This document shows positions 1 through 13,500 of a stretch of DNA of 64,000 bases, in pieces. A program made the position numbers and the translations under genes. Location: positions 3,423,585 to 3,487,584 of the forward strand of contig NC_089313.1 in NCBI RefSeq assembly GCF_036669915.1. Direction: 5' to 3'. Origin of the DNA: Pocillopora verrucosa (taxonomy: Eukaryota > Cnidaria > Anthozoa > Scleractinia > Pocilloporidae). The notes below the pieces were generated by a model. It was not told the DNA's origin and did no database searches. It saw only the letters and a program-made list of their open reading frames with translations. The stretch's first letter is position 1. Every line of letters starts with the position of its first letter.

Positions 1-2080
1 TTTTTCCCACCAACCATGTTTGATTTGGAGTTAGAGTGAACGGTGGAAGTAGGGGACGGGGAAAGGGCAAGAAGACACCTGCCCGAAGAGGCTGTGGAAA
101 GGAAGAACACCCCCTGATTAGTTGCGCGTCACTTCATTTCCCGAAGATGAGCGGGTAACCAATCAAACTGAGTTAAATTAAAAACTAGCAGCAGCGTCTT
201 CCGACAAAAACAAACACACGTAGAGCCGATGAGTGAAACGGTGAGGAAGTTTTGTTCTTCAGCTAGAAAAGAAATGTCTTCGACGAAATCTCCTCTGCGG
301 TCACACATATGAGCTGATATTTAGTACAATCTATATTTTCAAACGAAAATCCTTGAGTATAGCTTGATATATATAGTTTGACAACTTTTCTTCCATTTGA
401 TCGTAAACGATACTTTGAAGTGACAAATAAATGCACTCAGTGATTTGCACGCCATAATTTGTTTGATGCGAACCGGCATACTCTGGTGAAACAGTGTGGC
501 CGGTTGTTTTTGTTTGTTTTTTTTTCCATCAAAGAGAAAAGGGCTTCACCAAAACATATACGTATAATAAACGTATCTATAGATGTCCAAATGGTTAATG
601 GTGTAAAATACCGATGAATATAGGAATAAATACCATTTTTCGCACTATAATCGAACGGCAACTACTTGAAATTGCGTGGGAATAACCGCATTCGGGTGGT
701 GAATCGCCGATGACGACGCGTTTCCTCAACGCAAACAGGTGAAAAACGCCAGAAAACATCACATTTCTTTACGTTGACCAACCCGTGAACGTTGGACGAC
801 ACGTGGAAGGAAACGTGAAATGGAAGGAAACGCTCTGTCTTCGACGGAAAACTTCTTTCTAAGCAGTCTTTTGTTACTGGAAAACACCAGTAAGTAACGA
901 ATACAAACCGGTTCCCATCTGACACCGCCTTCTTAACACCAGGAAAACAATAGTTTTCATAGAGTTAACTGTGGAGGAAAACTGTTGGATAATGGAACGA
1001 ATACTCCAATTCGCCGAGTTGAAAGCTACGGGAAAACTTTGGATTCTCTTGTCGGAAAATGTCAGAAAAATGCATGAAGAATGCCGCGTTTTCAAATATT
1101 CAGAACTTGTTTTCCGAACCGGTGAACACCATATGTTTGGCAATGAAGCACGGACAAAGATGATGAGATGAGCACTGTCTTCCGACAAAAACAAACACGC
1201 ATAGAGCCGATGAGTGAAACAGTATGGCAGTTTTTTTTTTCCTTCACCAAAACATAATATATGTATAATAAACATATTTATAGATGTCCAAATGGCTAAC
1301 GGTGTAAAACACTGATGAATATAGGAATCAATACCATTTTTCGCACGATAATCGAATGGCAACTTCGTAAAAATGCGTGGGAATAACTGCATTCGGGTGG
1401 TGAGTCGCCGATAACAACACGTTTTCTCTACGCAAACAGCTAACAAACGCCAGAAAACATCATATTTCTTTACATTGACCAACCCGTGAACATTGGACGA
1501 CACGTGGTTTTCAAGCGTTTTCTATGCATTTTCCTGTCCTCGGAAAATGGAAGGAAACGCACTGTCTTTGAAGGAAAACTTCTTTCAAAGCAATCTTTTG
1601 TTGCTGGAAAACACCAATAAGCAACGAATACCAACCGTTTTCCCATCTGTTAACCGCACTGTTAAAAAGGAAAATTGCTGGATAATGGAACGAATAATCC
1701 AATTTGTTGACTCGAAAATAACGGGAAAACTTTGGATTCTCTTGTCGGAAAATGTCAGAAAATTCAGAACTTGTTTACCGAACCGGTGAACGCCATATGT
1801 TTTGCAATGAAGCACACACACACACAAAATAATGAAATAGACAAATACCTCAAAATATATGTAGAAATAACTGTCCTCTATACAACTGAAATGCTTTTAA
1901 TCCTGCAAGGAAAAAGGCGTTTGATCATTCCGAAGTTCATCATCATTATTCACGGAAAACGCGTCAGATGTAAAATAATTCCAAGCAGTTGGAAAGAAGA
2001 GAGGTTATTTAAGTTTCAATTAGAAATGATATGCAAATAAAAGATAATGTAAGACAACACTATCCATTTTTAGCCTTTTA
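1..2080 (+). repeat. complex ~1.5 kb repeat, two partial units
   Basis: Two partial, head-to-tail units of the repeat that recurs at 18530-21930 and 51478-53870. Landmarks occur in the same order in every unit: a GC-richer head, a segment ending near 'GAGCCGATGAGTGAAAC', a segment with 'TAGATGTCCAAATGG', a segment with 'CGTTGGACGACACGTGG', and a tail with 'ATTCACGGAAAACGCGTC' and 'GAAATGATATGCAAATAA'. The first unit is interrupted near 1170 and the sequence jumps back to the 'GAGCCGATGAGTGAAAC' segment to start the second. Short open frames inside are not conserved between units, so I do not call genes. The class is unknown: it could be a non-autonomous transposon or a satellite. Confidence 0.75.
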
Positions 2081-3235
2081 GAATGGCTTTCGTTGCATCA
2101 TTTTCTACCTGTTTTGGTCGGCTGATAATTGACTTACTCAGGCACGTTAAGGCATGGTTACAACGTGAAAACGAGGCAAAAAAATTATTTTTTCATTCCA
2201 GGTCGTTGTAGAAGATCAAATTTAACAAATTTCGGCGAGGTTATTACTATGGAAATTATCTATCATTCCATGCAATACCATTGCCATAGCAACCATAATT
2301 AAATTATAGTCACCCTTGACGACGCCCAAATTAATTACCTTACTTCGAATTGAAATGGGGCAAACCAAATCTTCAAGACTTGAATCAAGTTTGCCCAAAC
2401 CGTATTGAGGAATAGTTAATTCATAAGAGTTAGCCCTGCAAAGGCGTCGGCATCAGCCATATGTCCGTGGATGAATAGGTAAAAATCAGGAAATCGTCAC
2501 GGCAGCAGTTTGGAGGGTCTTTACGTTAAATTCTTAATGGTTACGAGCTTTGGGGTCAACATTGTAAGGCTAAAACAAGAAGAAGAAGTTCTGCAGAACT
2601 AACTTATGTTAAAATTTTTCACACTTGAATCGATTTTCTTTCCCCCATGGCGCAAAATAGGTCGTCACTTGACAATGTTCCGATTCGGACGCCATTTTGT
2701 TTCACGGCCGTTGGGAGACTGAAACAGAAACTTCGAATCCCTCTCCCCTGGGGAAGAATTTAATTGTATTTATGCCCTTTTTCTGGGGGATATGGTGAAA
2801 TGAACTATGGACTAAAAAGCAGACTTCAAGATGGCGGTCGAAGGAGAGGATTCTTCGAGCTCTCGAATTAAGATTAAATCGGGTCGTTTTTAACTTTAGG
2901 GTGCCTAACAGCCATTTACAGTGTTCTTCTAGGCTACAAAATATATTTCAAGGTAGTGTTTTCTTAATATTTCCGTAATTCTTTAATAAAAAAATCGATG
3001 AAGAACGGCAATGGTCCATTCAAACCTTCGTAGACTTTATATTAGTAAATGAATGAATAAAGTGGTCCGCAAACGCGGCTCGTATTACCTGTTACATGAG
3101 CTCCTTAGTTTTTGGCGCGCAATTTGTCTTACATTTCGAGCAGTTAGCTAGTTCGAGTAGCAGCGTGGAGAGTTCCAACTTGTGTTTAATTAGAACACAA
3201 TATCATATCCCATATCCTCTGCCAAGGCAACAAAG
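2081..3235. other. intergenic, no gene seen
   Basis: The first ~80 bases (from 'TAGAATGGCTTTCG') recur at about 53825 and, inverted, near 22470, so they belong to a repeat flank. The remainder is AT-rich single-copy sequence within this window, with no open frame I can support. It may hold the 5' flank of the transposase-like gene that begins at 3236. Confidence 0.5.
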
Positions 3236-6200
3236 ATGTCTTTAAAGATTGACTGTGCCTGGGCAAGAGTGTTTCTTAGAGAAACTAAAAGTTTAAGCAA
3301 AACTGCAAGGATTCCCGGTGAAGGAAATGCAAAGTTTGCTGCTAGATTGCTGCAAGATAGATTGAAAATCTTCAATGAACATTTTCAAGAATACCCTGGG
3401 CTACACATAAAACGGGAAGACTTCATGCGGCATTACAGAACCATTGATGAAAAATTTTACAACTGGAGAAGTAAAACCGAAAAAGAAGCATACCTAACAG
3501 CATTTTCCTCAATGAACTGGAATGAGGGCAAAGTAATTAGTAAAGAAGGGAAAAAAGATCACTCGTTGACCAGCTGCCAGGCCTGTCTTTTATTCAACTC
3601 TCAATTACAATCTACCTTCCCTATAAGTAAGTTTTGCAGAGGGGCTAGGAAAGGACCTCTGACTGAACTTAACACAAATGTCAAGAGACAATGTCAGAGA
3701 GAACCTAAGGTCACAAAAAGGCAATTAAAAAGCATTGGGGAAGCAATATATGCCACTTACAATGAAAAATGCCAGGAAAACTTTCAAAAATCACTAAGTG
3801 ACATTCTAGTGCTTGTCCCTGAAGCGGGTCTTCAAAAGAAGCCTTCACCTGCTGAAAAGAAAAAATGAAGAGAAATGAGCAAAGGCAAACAAAAAAAGAA
3901 CTAGAGACCAAAATGTCACAAAATGACACTGCTGTTCACCTTAGCCTTCGTCAGTCTTACTGTTCAAGACAAGTCCAAAGAATGGCCCTGTCCTTTGAAA
4001 CCTTTGAAGAGGCCGAGGAGAGAGCAAAAACGACCCCACCAAAGGTCAGGGAACGATCCCACACAGCTTCACCTGCTAACATAGAAGGAAAGTTGGACCA
4101 GCTACTTGCAGATGTAGAGTCATGGCCTGATGGTCCTCCAAACTGGTCAGAAAAAGCCAGAATGTACAACTTCAAAACCAAGGGAAGTGATTCGACACCT
4201 GGCAATGGAGGGCAATTAGTCAAAGCCTTTTTAAAGTAAAAAAAAGTAGACATTGCCCGATTTAAGCCCCCATCAGAAGTGCATCTCAATTCAGAGGATG
4301 GCCTTACAGGTAAAAAAGTGGTAAATTTGTAACTAAGCCGACAGTGGAGAGTTACATCTCTGCAATATCATTTATAAGCGAAAAAAATTGTGTATTAGGA
4401 TTGAACAAAATTTGATTTATTAATTAAAGAACAGTGAGATTAAGAGTTAAAATTTAGAATTTAGAAGTAGAAGAAGAAGGCCTGAAGTAATAAGAATGCA
4501 TACCCCATAATACTTTCATGGGTTTTTATCATTTCTCTAGCCTCATGTAAGAAAAGGTTTGATTAATTTTCCAGGATTCAGGGTACGCAGAGCTATGAGG
4601 AAGCAAAAGGGGGGGGGGGGGGAATTTCTGTGCCTGTGACGCAATCAAATAAACAACTCAAGCAAAGCATCCATGAAGGAATAGAGAGTGGCAAATTTAA
4701 CATAGGAGAGCCAGTGATAGAAAGAGAGATTACCAAATTGGCTATAAATGCACAGGGAGAGATAGAGCAGAAGAAATGCCACTTGCAAGCAAGGAAAATT
4801 CCCTTCCGAGACATTAGAAAAGAAGCATTGATTAAAAACAAAGACCTCCTTCGAATAAAAAACGATGCATTTTATGAAGAGCTCAGTGAAAGTGAGATTC
4901 GTGCAGAGCTAGAAAAGATCAGTGAGGATATAAGGGGAACACATGATGAAATCAAGCAAAGGCTGAAAAGCTTTCAGCGGAAGAGGCATTGGCTGATTTG
5001 GCATGACCATTCAACCCTTTCAAATTATGGTCACATGCTCTTTTGTGTGTGAGAGAGATGTATGACCCAGCAATTCATCTCTCTGTTGCAGAAGCTAGAG
5101 TTCAATATGGAAAAGATGTGGATGTCCAGGCAACAGTGGAGAGGCCCTATCTGTATATGCTGGGGCAGAGCAGTTCCAGCAATGAAGATCAGATAAAATT
5201 TGTTCCAGCCAGACATGATGATTTAGTGAATTTAACCCAAAAAGTGAAAACAGAGGAGGATGTTCAAGTAGAAGATGAGATGAGATTCATGAATGGAGAC
5301 AACCCTGCAGCAAACTTTGAATGCGGAAATCAGCATGGAGGGCATTATGGTTGCCCAGGTTGTGATGGGCATTTAAGCATGTGCCACGATCTAGATTACA
5401 TGGCCCAAAGAAAGTACAGAACATTGACCGAACGGCAACAGCTGGTGTTAGCAGGAAGGAAAGGAAAAGAGGCGAAACAACTCTTGAACCCATTTCAAGA
5501 TCTCAAGGTCAACGAGCTACAAGCTGAAATTGAAGCAAGAGGACTTGAAGATTCAGACAAAACCAAACCAGAACTTGCAGAAATTTTAAATGAAGAACTT
5601 GGAGGGGCAACAAGAATTCCAGCACTGTTGTTTGGGGATGAGAGTGTTTCTGTGGAAAGTCTCAACCTCCAGTCCTATGAGGTACTGTGTTTTGAAGCTC
5701 TTCACTGCTCCATGAATCACATTAAAAACATTCTGGAAGAAATCCCACATCACATTTCTGACATTGATACACTGATAAAACTTAAAGAAATACTAGCTGT
5801 CCAACTTAACAAAGAGAAAAAACGAGGAGTAGATTATCGCAAGACACTAATCTACTTAACTATAGCCCTTTACCAGACAACAACCCATGATGTGAGAGCT
5901 TTGCTGGCCACCCTGTGCGAAATGGTGGAAATTTTTTATGCCCAGGACAGAAAGAGGTCACCGAAGTTGATATTAAGGTTGCATAACCTGTGTTGGAGGC
6001 ATGCAATTTTGTGCCGAAAAGTGATGACCCCAACTAGAGCCCTAACAAGCAGAAAGCTCTTTGGCATATACTTCCATGCATGTGTATCTCATTCCGCCTT
6101 TCTTATCCGTCTTGCTTCACACCGTTCAGCTAATACAGAAATGTTTGAGAGGTTGTTTGAGGAACTGACTGACATCACCAGGAAGACCTGGAACAACCGA

Positions 6201-6613
6201 GTTGAAAGCTTAGTGAGCAATGCAGTTCTGCATATGCAAGCAGAGAAGACTTCAGGAGGAAACACAGCTGTGACCTGCATCATCAGGCAAGAAAAGGAAA
6301 TCAGCAACATCAACAAAGCCCTACCAAAGCTGGGAAACACAGTTTTACTCAAAGATGTCATCAACACACATGCTAGGCACTGGGAGGCTCACCTTTAGTC
6401 TATTGCTGACTTCCTCGTACCGGGAGAAGGAGTTTGGTGGAGAGAAATTGAGGATGAAGACTGTATTGAGTTCTTTGATGGTCCTGAGGAAATTGAATTC
6501 AGTTTCAAATTAACTTTAGCTAACAAAATGCTTTTCTTTTTACAAATGTTTCTCTCCACGTTTGTAAGTTGGACCTTAACACAGGTTACGCTGATCAAAA
6601 GAAAGATTCTCTA
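3236..6613 (+). pseudogene. broken transposase-like gene with Cys/His-rich knuckle and SAP-like segment
   Basis: A two-exon coding region reads on the plus strand from ATG 3236. Exon 1 ends at 4309 (ACAG|GTAAAA) and exon 2 starts near 4575 (TTTTCCAG|GA). The frame is broken at least five times: a shift in an A-rich run near 3855-3866, an in-frame TAA at 4237-4239, a shift around the 14-G run at 4609-4622, a shift in a TG run near 5043-5052, and an in-frame TAG at 6396-6398. After that TAG the same frame continues with protein-like sequence (VPGEGVWWREIEDEDC) to about 6613. The 5043-6398 part holds a Cys/His-rich knuckle (CGNQHGGHYGCPGC), a segment of SAP type (LKVNELQAEIEARGL), and an ALHC motif with conserved His further on that recall a DDE transposase core. 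From memory this resembles a multi-copy cnidarian family; assignment to a superfamily (EnSpm- or KDZ-like) is uncertain. Several breaks fall in homopolymers or short repeats, so assembly error is possible. Confidence 0.6.
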
Positions 6614-7054
6614 ACAACACGAAACAATTTCAATTTCTCACGCTTCGTCCGAAACATATTGAATTAAAAAAGGGTGGAACTAAATTGACACCTGCTCGGC
6701 GATGAAAGTAATACGTAGCTTTCCTGTCGGTCAACAAACGCATAAAGCCTAGAATGATCTAGTCTGATCGAACTCACACTGAATTAAATCGAAGGACGCG
6801 CAACACCTTTAAACAACGTTTAAAAGGAAGCAGTGATAAAAAATTTCTAACCTACATATTCTTCCCAAGTGATTCCAGACCTCTAACACAAACAAGCCTC
6901 AGAATATAAGAGAGCGACAGAGTTTCCGAAACTTCGATGTGCCACAATGTCCGCCATCTTTGCCGCCATTTTGAAATGTTTTTCTCTTGGCGCGATTGAC
7001 TTCGCGGGGGGGGATTTTATCATCCTGAGCCATACCTTAACGAGCCCGAGTATT
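6614..7054. other. intergenic, no gene seen
   Basis: Spacer between the broken transposase-like gene and the first duplication block. It has a 'CCGCCATCTTTGCCGCC' stretch and a short G run near 7010 but no supported open frame or RNA gene. Confidence 0.4.
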
Positions 7055-7640
7055 TGAGTGCTCCGCAATCGAGCCTAATGAAGTTGTCATTTTAATACAG
7101 TTTTACTCCACCATTGTCCATGATCAGAAAATCAATTTTGTCAAAAATTATGATTGCAAATAATCAATATGAGACAGTTCGATCTTTTAAAAGTGGGCTC
7201 ATTCTAGTCTGCAGAGCAGGCGTAATTTTGGCGAGCGAGAGCTCAGTATTTTCCTAACTAAAATTACGGCTGCCGCCTTTGATTTTAATAGCAGCGGTAG
7301 GCTTGGGAGAGAAAGAAATTTGACCAAGGGAGCGGTCGACGGTCCAAAATAAGGAGATTGTGGGGAAGTGGGGGAGTAAAGATTACGCCTGCCAGAAGTC
7401 TTTTGTAAAACTCAGTTCACCCACGAACAGAGTGCTTTATTGGTGCAGTTTAACTCCAGCTGTCAATCACATGCCAAATGTGTCATTTGAGCGTCATTCT
7501 GACATTTCGCTCTCGAGGGAGGAATCGGGAAGATATCGAGCTCTGATTGTGAAGTTATTAGGTTCGATTCCGCCCTGGACGAAGCCCTTACCCCCACCGC
7601 TCTCCGGTAACCTTCTTCCCTCGAATATTGCAAAATTATA
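7055..7640 (+). repeat. repeat flank shared with 53885-54430 and inverted at 21950-22480
   Basis: This segment (with 'AATTATGATTGCAAATAAT' and 'GATTACGCCTGCCAGAAGTC') lies next to the ~1.5 kb repeat in the 54 kb region. It appears in reverse orientation at 21950-22480, just after the tandem units there. It is therefore probably part of, or linked to, that repeat family. No protein is supported; open frames here are not conserved between copies. Confidence 0.6.
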
Positions 7641-8467
7641 AATAGACTGAAGCATGGACCAAACGTGAAAATAATAAATCTTAGTATGAATAAATACAGG
7701 TACTCTTCCGCCTACTTGCGGGAATTTGCCACTTAAAAATTACATATCTTACATTCTCATCATAAACGCCAACATTGCCTTAATATCACAAGAAGTGGAA
7801 TACTTTTATTCATGAAAATGTGTTCCCTCCCCAACCAGACATATGGGTGTATCCACTACTTGTCTGAAACAAAAATACCTCTCGACTTAAAGTAATTGAA
7901 ATTTAGTTATCTTCAAATAGTTCTTAGATTATTTTGGCCTTAGCGTAAAAGAAAAAACATTTGTTTTCTGAATCTTAGTGTGACCCCTTTCAACCCCCCC
8001 CCCCTCTCTCTCTCCATCAAAAGTTCCCGAGTCTGCCCTTGCTATACAGGCTCAATCCATGGTTAGTTTTTAACAGTCTATTTACAGAGTCAATTCAAAT
8101 GACTGTGTTACCCTTGTCTTATCGTTAATTTAATAGCTACTGAGCTGAGTTTAACAGCAGTTGAAAGGAACTGAACAATAGCCTTTGGCCCTTTGTGGGC
8201 TTGGGCAGTGCTCTCCTTATAACCAGATCGTGATCTAAAGATGGGTGTTACATGTGTTTGATGATAAATTCTAAGTGTGTTATACGAATGACAAATGATA
8301 AGTTTCTATGGACTAAAAATGAGAAGGTTCTGATGCACGTCTTGTTGGAAATAAATATCATAACGGTGGAATAAAAACGCTCTAAGTCTTAAATTTTATT
8401 TAATATAATTATGCTCGTAGACAAAGGATGGTGGCCATAATGATGTGCAGTTGACAGATGCGACTTA
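7641..8467. other. 3' flank of cassette A, no gene seen
   Basis: AT-rich sequence sharing order with 22980-23330 plus 26090-26460, and partly with 54430-54827. It has a C run followed by CT repeats near 7998. No coding exon recognised. Confidence 0.5.
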
Positions 8468-9314
8468 TCATCGATTTTTTTTTAATTCCTTGAGGTCGGG
8501 GTTTCTCGGCCAGGGATGGTCATGTTCATCTCTTCTTTCGTTCGCTGCAATTGAATCTTTTGGTCTCTGCTCCAAACTGTTGACATATTGCATAATATCA
8601 GCCACGTGCGTGTCCCGGAGATTCTCAGACACATCATTACGGTGTGGAAAATCTACAAATGTACTTATACTTCCAATGTTTTTTCTAGTCACAAATTTAT
8701 CTAAATCATGCATAAATGATCGTAACCTTAAACGGGCTGCCAAAGAAGTTACTTCATGATCACAATTCTTTCAAAGAAAAAACAAAAGAATTGAGGGTCA
8801 AAAATTAAACGGATTGAAAATGAACTTAAGGATATTGATATTAAATTCTTCAAAATTAAAAAATCGCGGTCTTTTCAATTTCCGCTTCCTGCCACTAACA
8901 AGCAAAAAATTTTGAAACCTATTTTCACAATGAACAATGATTTTTCTTGTCACTGAAACTTGCCCATTTGCTCATGAAGAAATAAGAGATTCCCATCGAA
9001 AGACCTAGGATTGCTGCTAACGTAAAATTGCTCAATTCAGTCGCAAGATTTAATAACTTACAATTTAGAGGAGGCGTTTGCTTTATTTGGGTAAAAAAAA
9101 AGTGATATTACTCAGTATCAGCCTATGTATAGATGATAATCATACCTTCTGTTACTGCGTGCACCATGGCTAGGTAACACTTGGTGCAGACTTGACATAA
9201 GATACCGAGAAACACCAGCCCGAGAAATACCACCAGACGATAAATAAACATCCACAGGGTCATTTTCGAGCCGGTTGAAAAAAACCCTTCCATTTCATCG
9301 GACAGGTTTGCGCT
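8468..9314 (-). pseudogene. cassette A: orphan last two exons of the glutamate-receptor-like K+ channel family
   Basis: Two minus-strand exons match exons 6 and 7 of the channel family, with no exons 1-5 of their own. Exon 6 is 9146-9314: acceptor TTTACAG, donor G|GTATGA, 56 codons plus one base. It reads SANLSDEMEGFFSTGSKMT followed by a ~20-residue membrane span (M3). Exon 7 is 8468-8736: acceptor TTGGCAG, phase matching exon 6, tail beginning RLRLRSFMHDLDKFV and ending at TGA 8468-8470. Compared with the decayed copy at 26466-26756, exon 7 has lost 11 bases in its helical part, so its C-terminus is shifted. It may be the remnant of a decayed gene. Because its frame and splice sites are intact and gene B lies directly upstream on the same strand, it could also act as an alternative 3' end for gene B. 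Confidence 0.65.
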
Positions 9315-10593
9315 CTGTAAAGATCAATAATTCAAGAAGGGAAATAGTGTGATTCAGTCACACTGTCCTAGAATTTCTTGAAAAAGTTGAAAGTTTCATT
9401 CAAAAGAGATACAGACAATTGTTCAGTGGAGGAAAACATACTCGTTTTTATAACCTAGATGTGATTTTTATTATTTACATTTCACAATTAGTTATCTACT
9501 CTAGTAAAATGACCTCAAGGCGTTATTTTGAAAATTGTTTTGTTATTGTTAACTCCACTAGTACGATTTAGTCTTTGACTTTACCTCTAAGGACTTGGAA
9601 AATCATCAGCTGTGGAAACTTTTCCGATAAACTTTCGATTTATACTGACCCAAGTAGGTTGACATTTAAGTTACCGTAAACTCTCAAAAGTTTATCGACT
9701 CCCGAGCTTGAGGAAATAATTCGTGCGTGATACAACGTCTAAATAAGCTTTTTTTTTTCCACCTGCAATTATTGTAAGGATTTGAGGATTAAGGACGTTT
9801 CGAAACGATTAACTTCTAACCGACAGTCTGTGGTGACCACGTGCATCTGCCCTCCATAATCTTAAAAGCTAGCGGTTCCAAAAGTCTCATGAAATGTTAT
9901 AAAATCTCATGTTTTTTGCGAAAGAAACTGAGAAAGTGACCAGCCAGAAATTACACTTGCATTCGTCTAACGAAGCGAAGAGAAGTCAAGAAACAATTAT
10001 TGTTATATTATATCTTCTATGATAAGTTCTTCCTTAAATAATTAATAAAGAAAGGAATTTTTCATTTATACTTCCAATTTGCACCACCCATTCTCAAAAG
10101 CTTGCTTTTTTCGTGTACTTGTGAAAATTTAATTCCATAGAGTGTAAACAAACAAACCCAGAAGTTACGCACTGAAAAGCAAATACCGAAGTAATCATTC
10201 TTAACGCTCGATTCTGTTCATCCGTTAGGACGGACGAGGTAGAGTCTGTAGTTAACAGGGCAAGCTATTTCATCAATAGACAGCCAAAGCTGATTGCAAT
10301 GGAATGAGAAAAATTTATAAACCTTCTTGGTTCACTGGCTACCTTTCTCTGAACATGACGTATTGGTTTGTTGGCCTCAATAACGAAAGTAAGGAAATTA
10401 AAAAGGAAATAGGAAAAAGGAAGGAAAAGAATTCAATACAATTCATAATAAACAAGAAGTCAGTTACGTGTCCTATTCTGTGTAACACATTCACTTTCTT
10501 TTTTTTGCTCAAGCTAAAAATATGCCACTGGCCATGGAAATCTCAGAAGAGTAAAATGCTATCTGAGTTTACTAATGACAAAATGTTCATGTG

Positions 10594-13500
10594 TTATACT
10601 ATTGTTTCAGTATTTTTATTCTTTCCTTTCAGATCAAGCATATTATTAAAAAATGAGCGTTCTTTTGGTCTTGAGTATTCAGGAGACAAACCGTTCGCGG
10701 CACCTTTAAATTCCTCTTTTATTTTTTGTAGATCAGACGTTATGTCTTTTAGTCCTTCCTCCAAATCCAGGAAGTTTTGCATCATTGACATCTTCCTGCT
10801 GCTAGGAATCATTCCTAGAAGAAGGATTGTAGAGGACATTTAAAGAAATGAACCACTGAATTAATCCCTGAATATATTACTTTTGTCTTTCCGTTTGTCA
10901 GTACACAAATAGTCGATATTTGATTCGGTCATTAATCGTTTGAATGAATGACTATTTTCTCACTGACAAACGGACTGACATAATTACTTATTATTTGACT
11001 GTCAGACCTTCCAATAAGTATTGAACTATTTCATGTAACAAAGGTTTGCACATTTCTGATTAAAATCTGAGGGACGTGCTAACCGACTAACTAACTGGTT
11101 GATTGGATAACTGACCGACAGACTGACTAACTGACTACCTGACTGACTGGCTGCCTGACTGACTGACTGCCTGATTAACTAACTGACAGACTGACCAACT
11201 GAATGACGAGCGACTGTCTCATTGCCTTTGATTGCCATCTGAATTTAAAAATATGGAATCACACCATTCCACGATTTATACTAATTAAGATAGAACAGTT
11301 TTCTTCAAAAGATATCTGTTTTAAATTTACTCTGCAGGAACCTATGGCGAATTAATTTAAGAAGCAGTTACCTTTTCTCTTCTTGTGTACCGTTGGCTTA
11401 CAGTTGATATAGACTTCCCAAAATTTGCTGATGATTATTAGGAAAGCAAGTATTCCCAATAAGGCAAATAGAATAAATTTGGTCATCTGTGAGCCAGTGG
11501 AGAATAACTCTTCCATTTCATCGGACAAATCAGCTGTCTACAAAGAAATAAATAGCTTTCAAACTGTTGATCGCATCGGAATAAATGCTAAACAAATAGA
11601 GAAGAATGGTGCGTGGTGAAATATATAAAATTCCCAAAAAACAATTAACTACCTGTAATTCGGCAGGGATAAGTTGCTCTTTGGCAGTTTTTTTTGCAAC
11701 TCCAACCAAATCCGCTGATAACTCTCTTAGGCTTTCCCCGCAAACCGAAAGCTCAGTTTTTCTAACCAATACTTCGTCATCAGAATCGTTCGTGTGATTC
11801 GGTGACCCCATTACGTTATGGCTCACGTGAGCCAGGTAATATTCCATTGGATAATCGATGTTACGAATCATTCGGATCTGCCTGTTTCGTTTTAAACCAG
11901 ATTTATCCAAAACGTGAAAGGCAGTGTTGCGATCCACCATTACTCTTCCAATTGTTCCTTGGCTAAGACTTTCTTGCATTTCATCCAGGTTGTTGAACTC
12001 TGTTAATGAAAAATTTATTTGATTAGTACGCCAACGCAAATTCTTAATGAGTAAAAAGAGAAAAAGCGGGGGAGAAATTTCTCCTCAGAGTTTTGATACA
12101 AAAATATACGAAATATGACTGAAATTAAAAGGTAATTTTTAAGCTTATTTCTTTACCTTCGTAGTCGTTCCTGAAGAACAATGGTCATGCAATGCGTTAT
12201 GCAAGAACATTGAAATAACCTGAAAAGAATTACTTACTGACAAAGTCTGCGTCCAGCTCCATAGCGACTATATGCGTTTCAGGATTCTTGTCGGACACAC
12301 CCACCTAACAAGTAAATTGGCGTCAGACAAACTTTTATATGCCAGTTGGGCCCTTATAGATAGCGCAAGCATAATTTTCGACCTAAATTGTTAAACAGGC
12401 ATAATTTTTGCTTGTATTTATGAAAGTAGCACTGCAAGGCTAATCAGGATGTTTTTTCTTATTTTGAAGGAAACATTATCAGAGTCATGACTTGTTTTGG
12501 TCTCCAAGACCGATTATTTTCAAATTCGGTCCGAGGTTCATGTCTATTTTCAGGTTTTCAATGTCTTGGAAGAAGAGGGCTACCGCAGTATAGAATCATT
12601 CGTTGTCTAGAGGACTAGGCACATCCATAGTAAAGATTGCATCGTTTATAGTTCCCAGGCAAAAAATGGCGCCAAAGAGAAACTTACATTTTGACTCGTC
12701 AAGTCACTGCTTCTTGTCTGGAATTCAATGCTAAATTTTGTTTTGTCAGAGTATTTTTTTCAAAATAAAGAAGATTTCATGCTTAATTGACGACAAATAT
12801 ATAATTTGGACCTCGTTTGTTTCTCTTTTTTTTTGTAAAGCACACTTAAATAAAAAGTAGCATAATTTTCAAAAACGAGCGTAATTTTGAGCACCATTTG
12901 AAAAATGATCGAGCCATATTACTGGTGTAATATGCTACTTTTACTAGCGCAATCTATAAAGGCTTAGTGCCAAATGATAAGTACTTTCCTCTTGCAAAGA
13001 ATATGAAAAGTCTGTACAACGAAAGTACATTTTAGTTGTAGTTCCAGAAAGACCCAGCCTAAATAATAGGAACAGTGAAGGCATTTTTGTTGAAAGGGCC
13101 AATAATATCCGAAGTTGTACAAAACCAGAGCAATTTTCCATTTCGACAATCAATTAAAATTGTTTAATGTTAATTTCATTCTTCCATACAGCTTGCTAAC
13201 TCGCACTCAGGTAGCTCATAATTCCTAGCCCAGCTGTTCAAAGTCTGAGTAGCGCTAATCCGGGTCTAATTTCATGCGGGTCTCTTTTATTCTTTCGAAT
13301 AACTTTCTCTATTTTTTTTCTAAGAGTATCTAATAAGTGCCGACAAAAAGAATTATACTGAATTTTCTTTTACAGCTTTCAGATCTTAAATAAGATTTCA
13401 CATTACTCCGGAATTATCTGAACCCTGCTTTTAATAACTCGGCCTTGTGACTTAAAGGTTTGAGTCACAAGGCCGAGTTGCATTTGAGTTGTTCCTGAGT

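Noticed and set aside
437..2040. Several 60-200 codon frames on both strands in the complex repeat
   Set aside because: Frames shift or break between units of the same repeat, so they are not under coding constraint.
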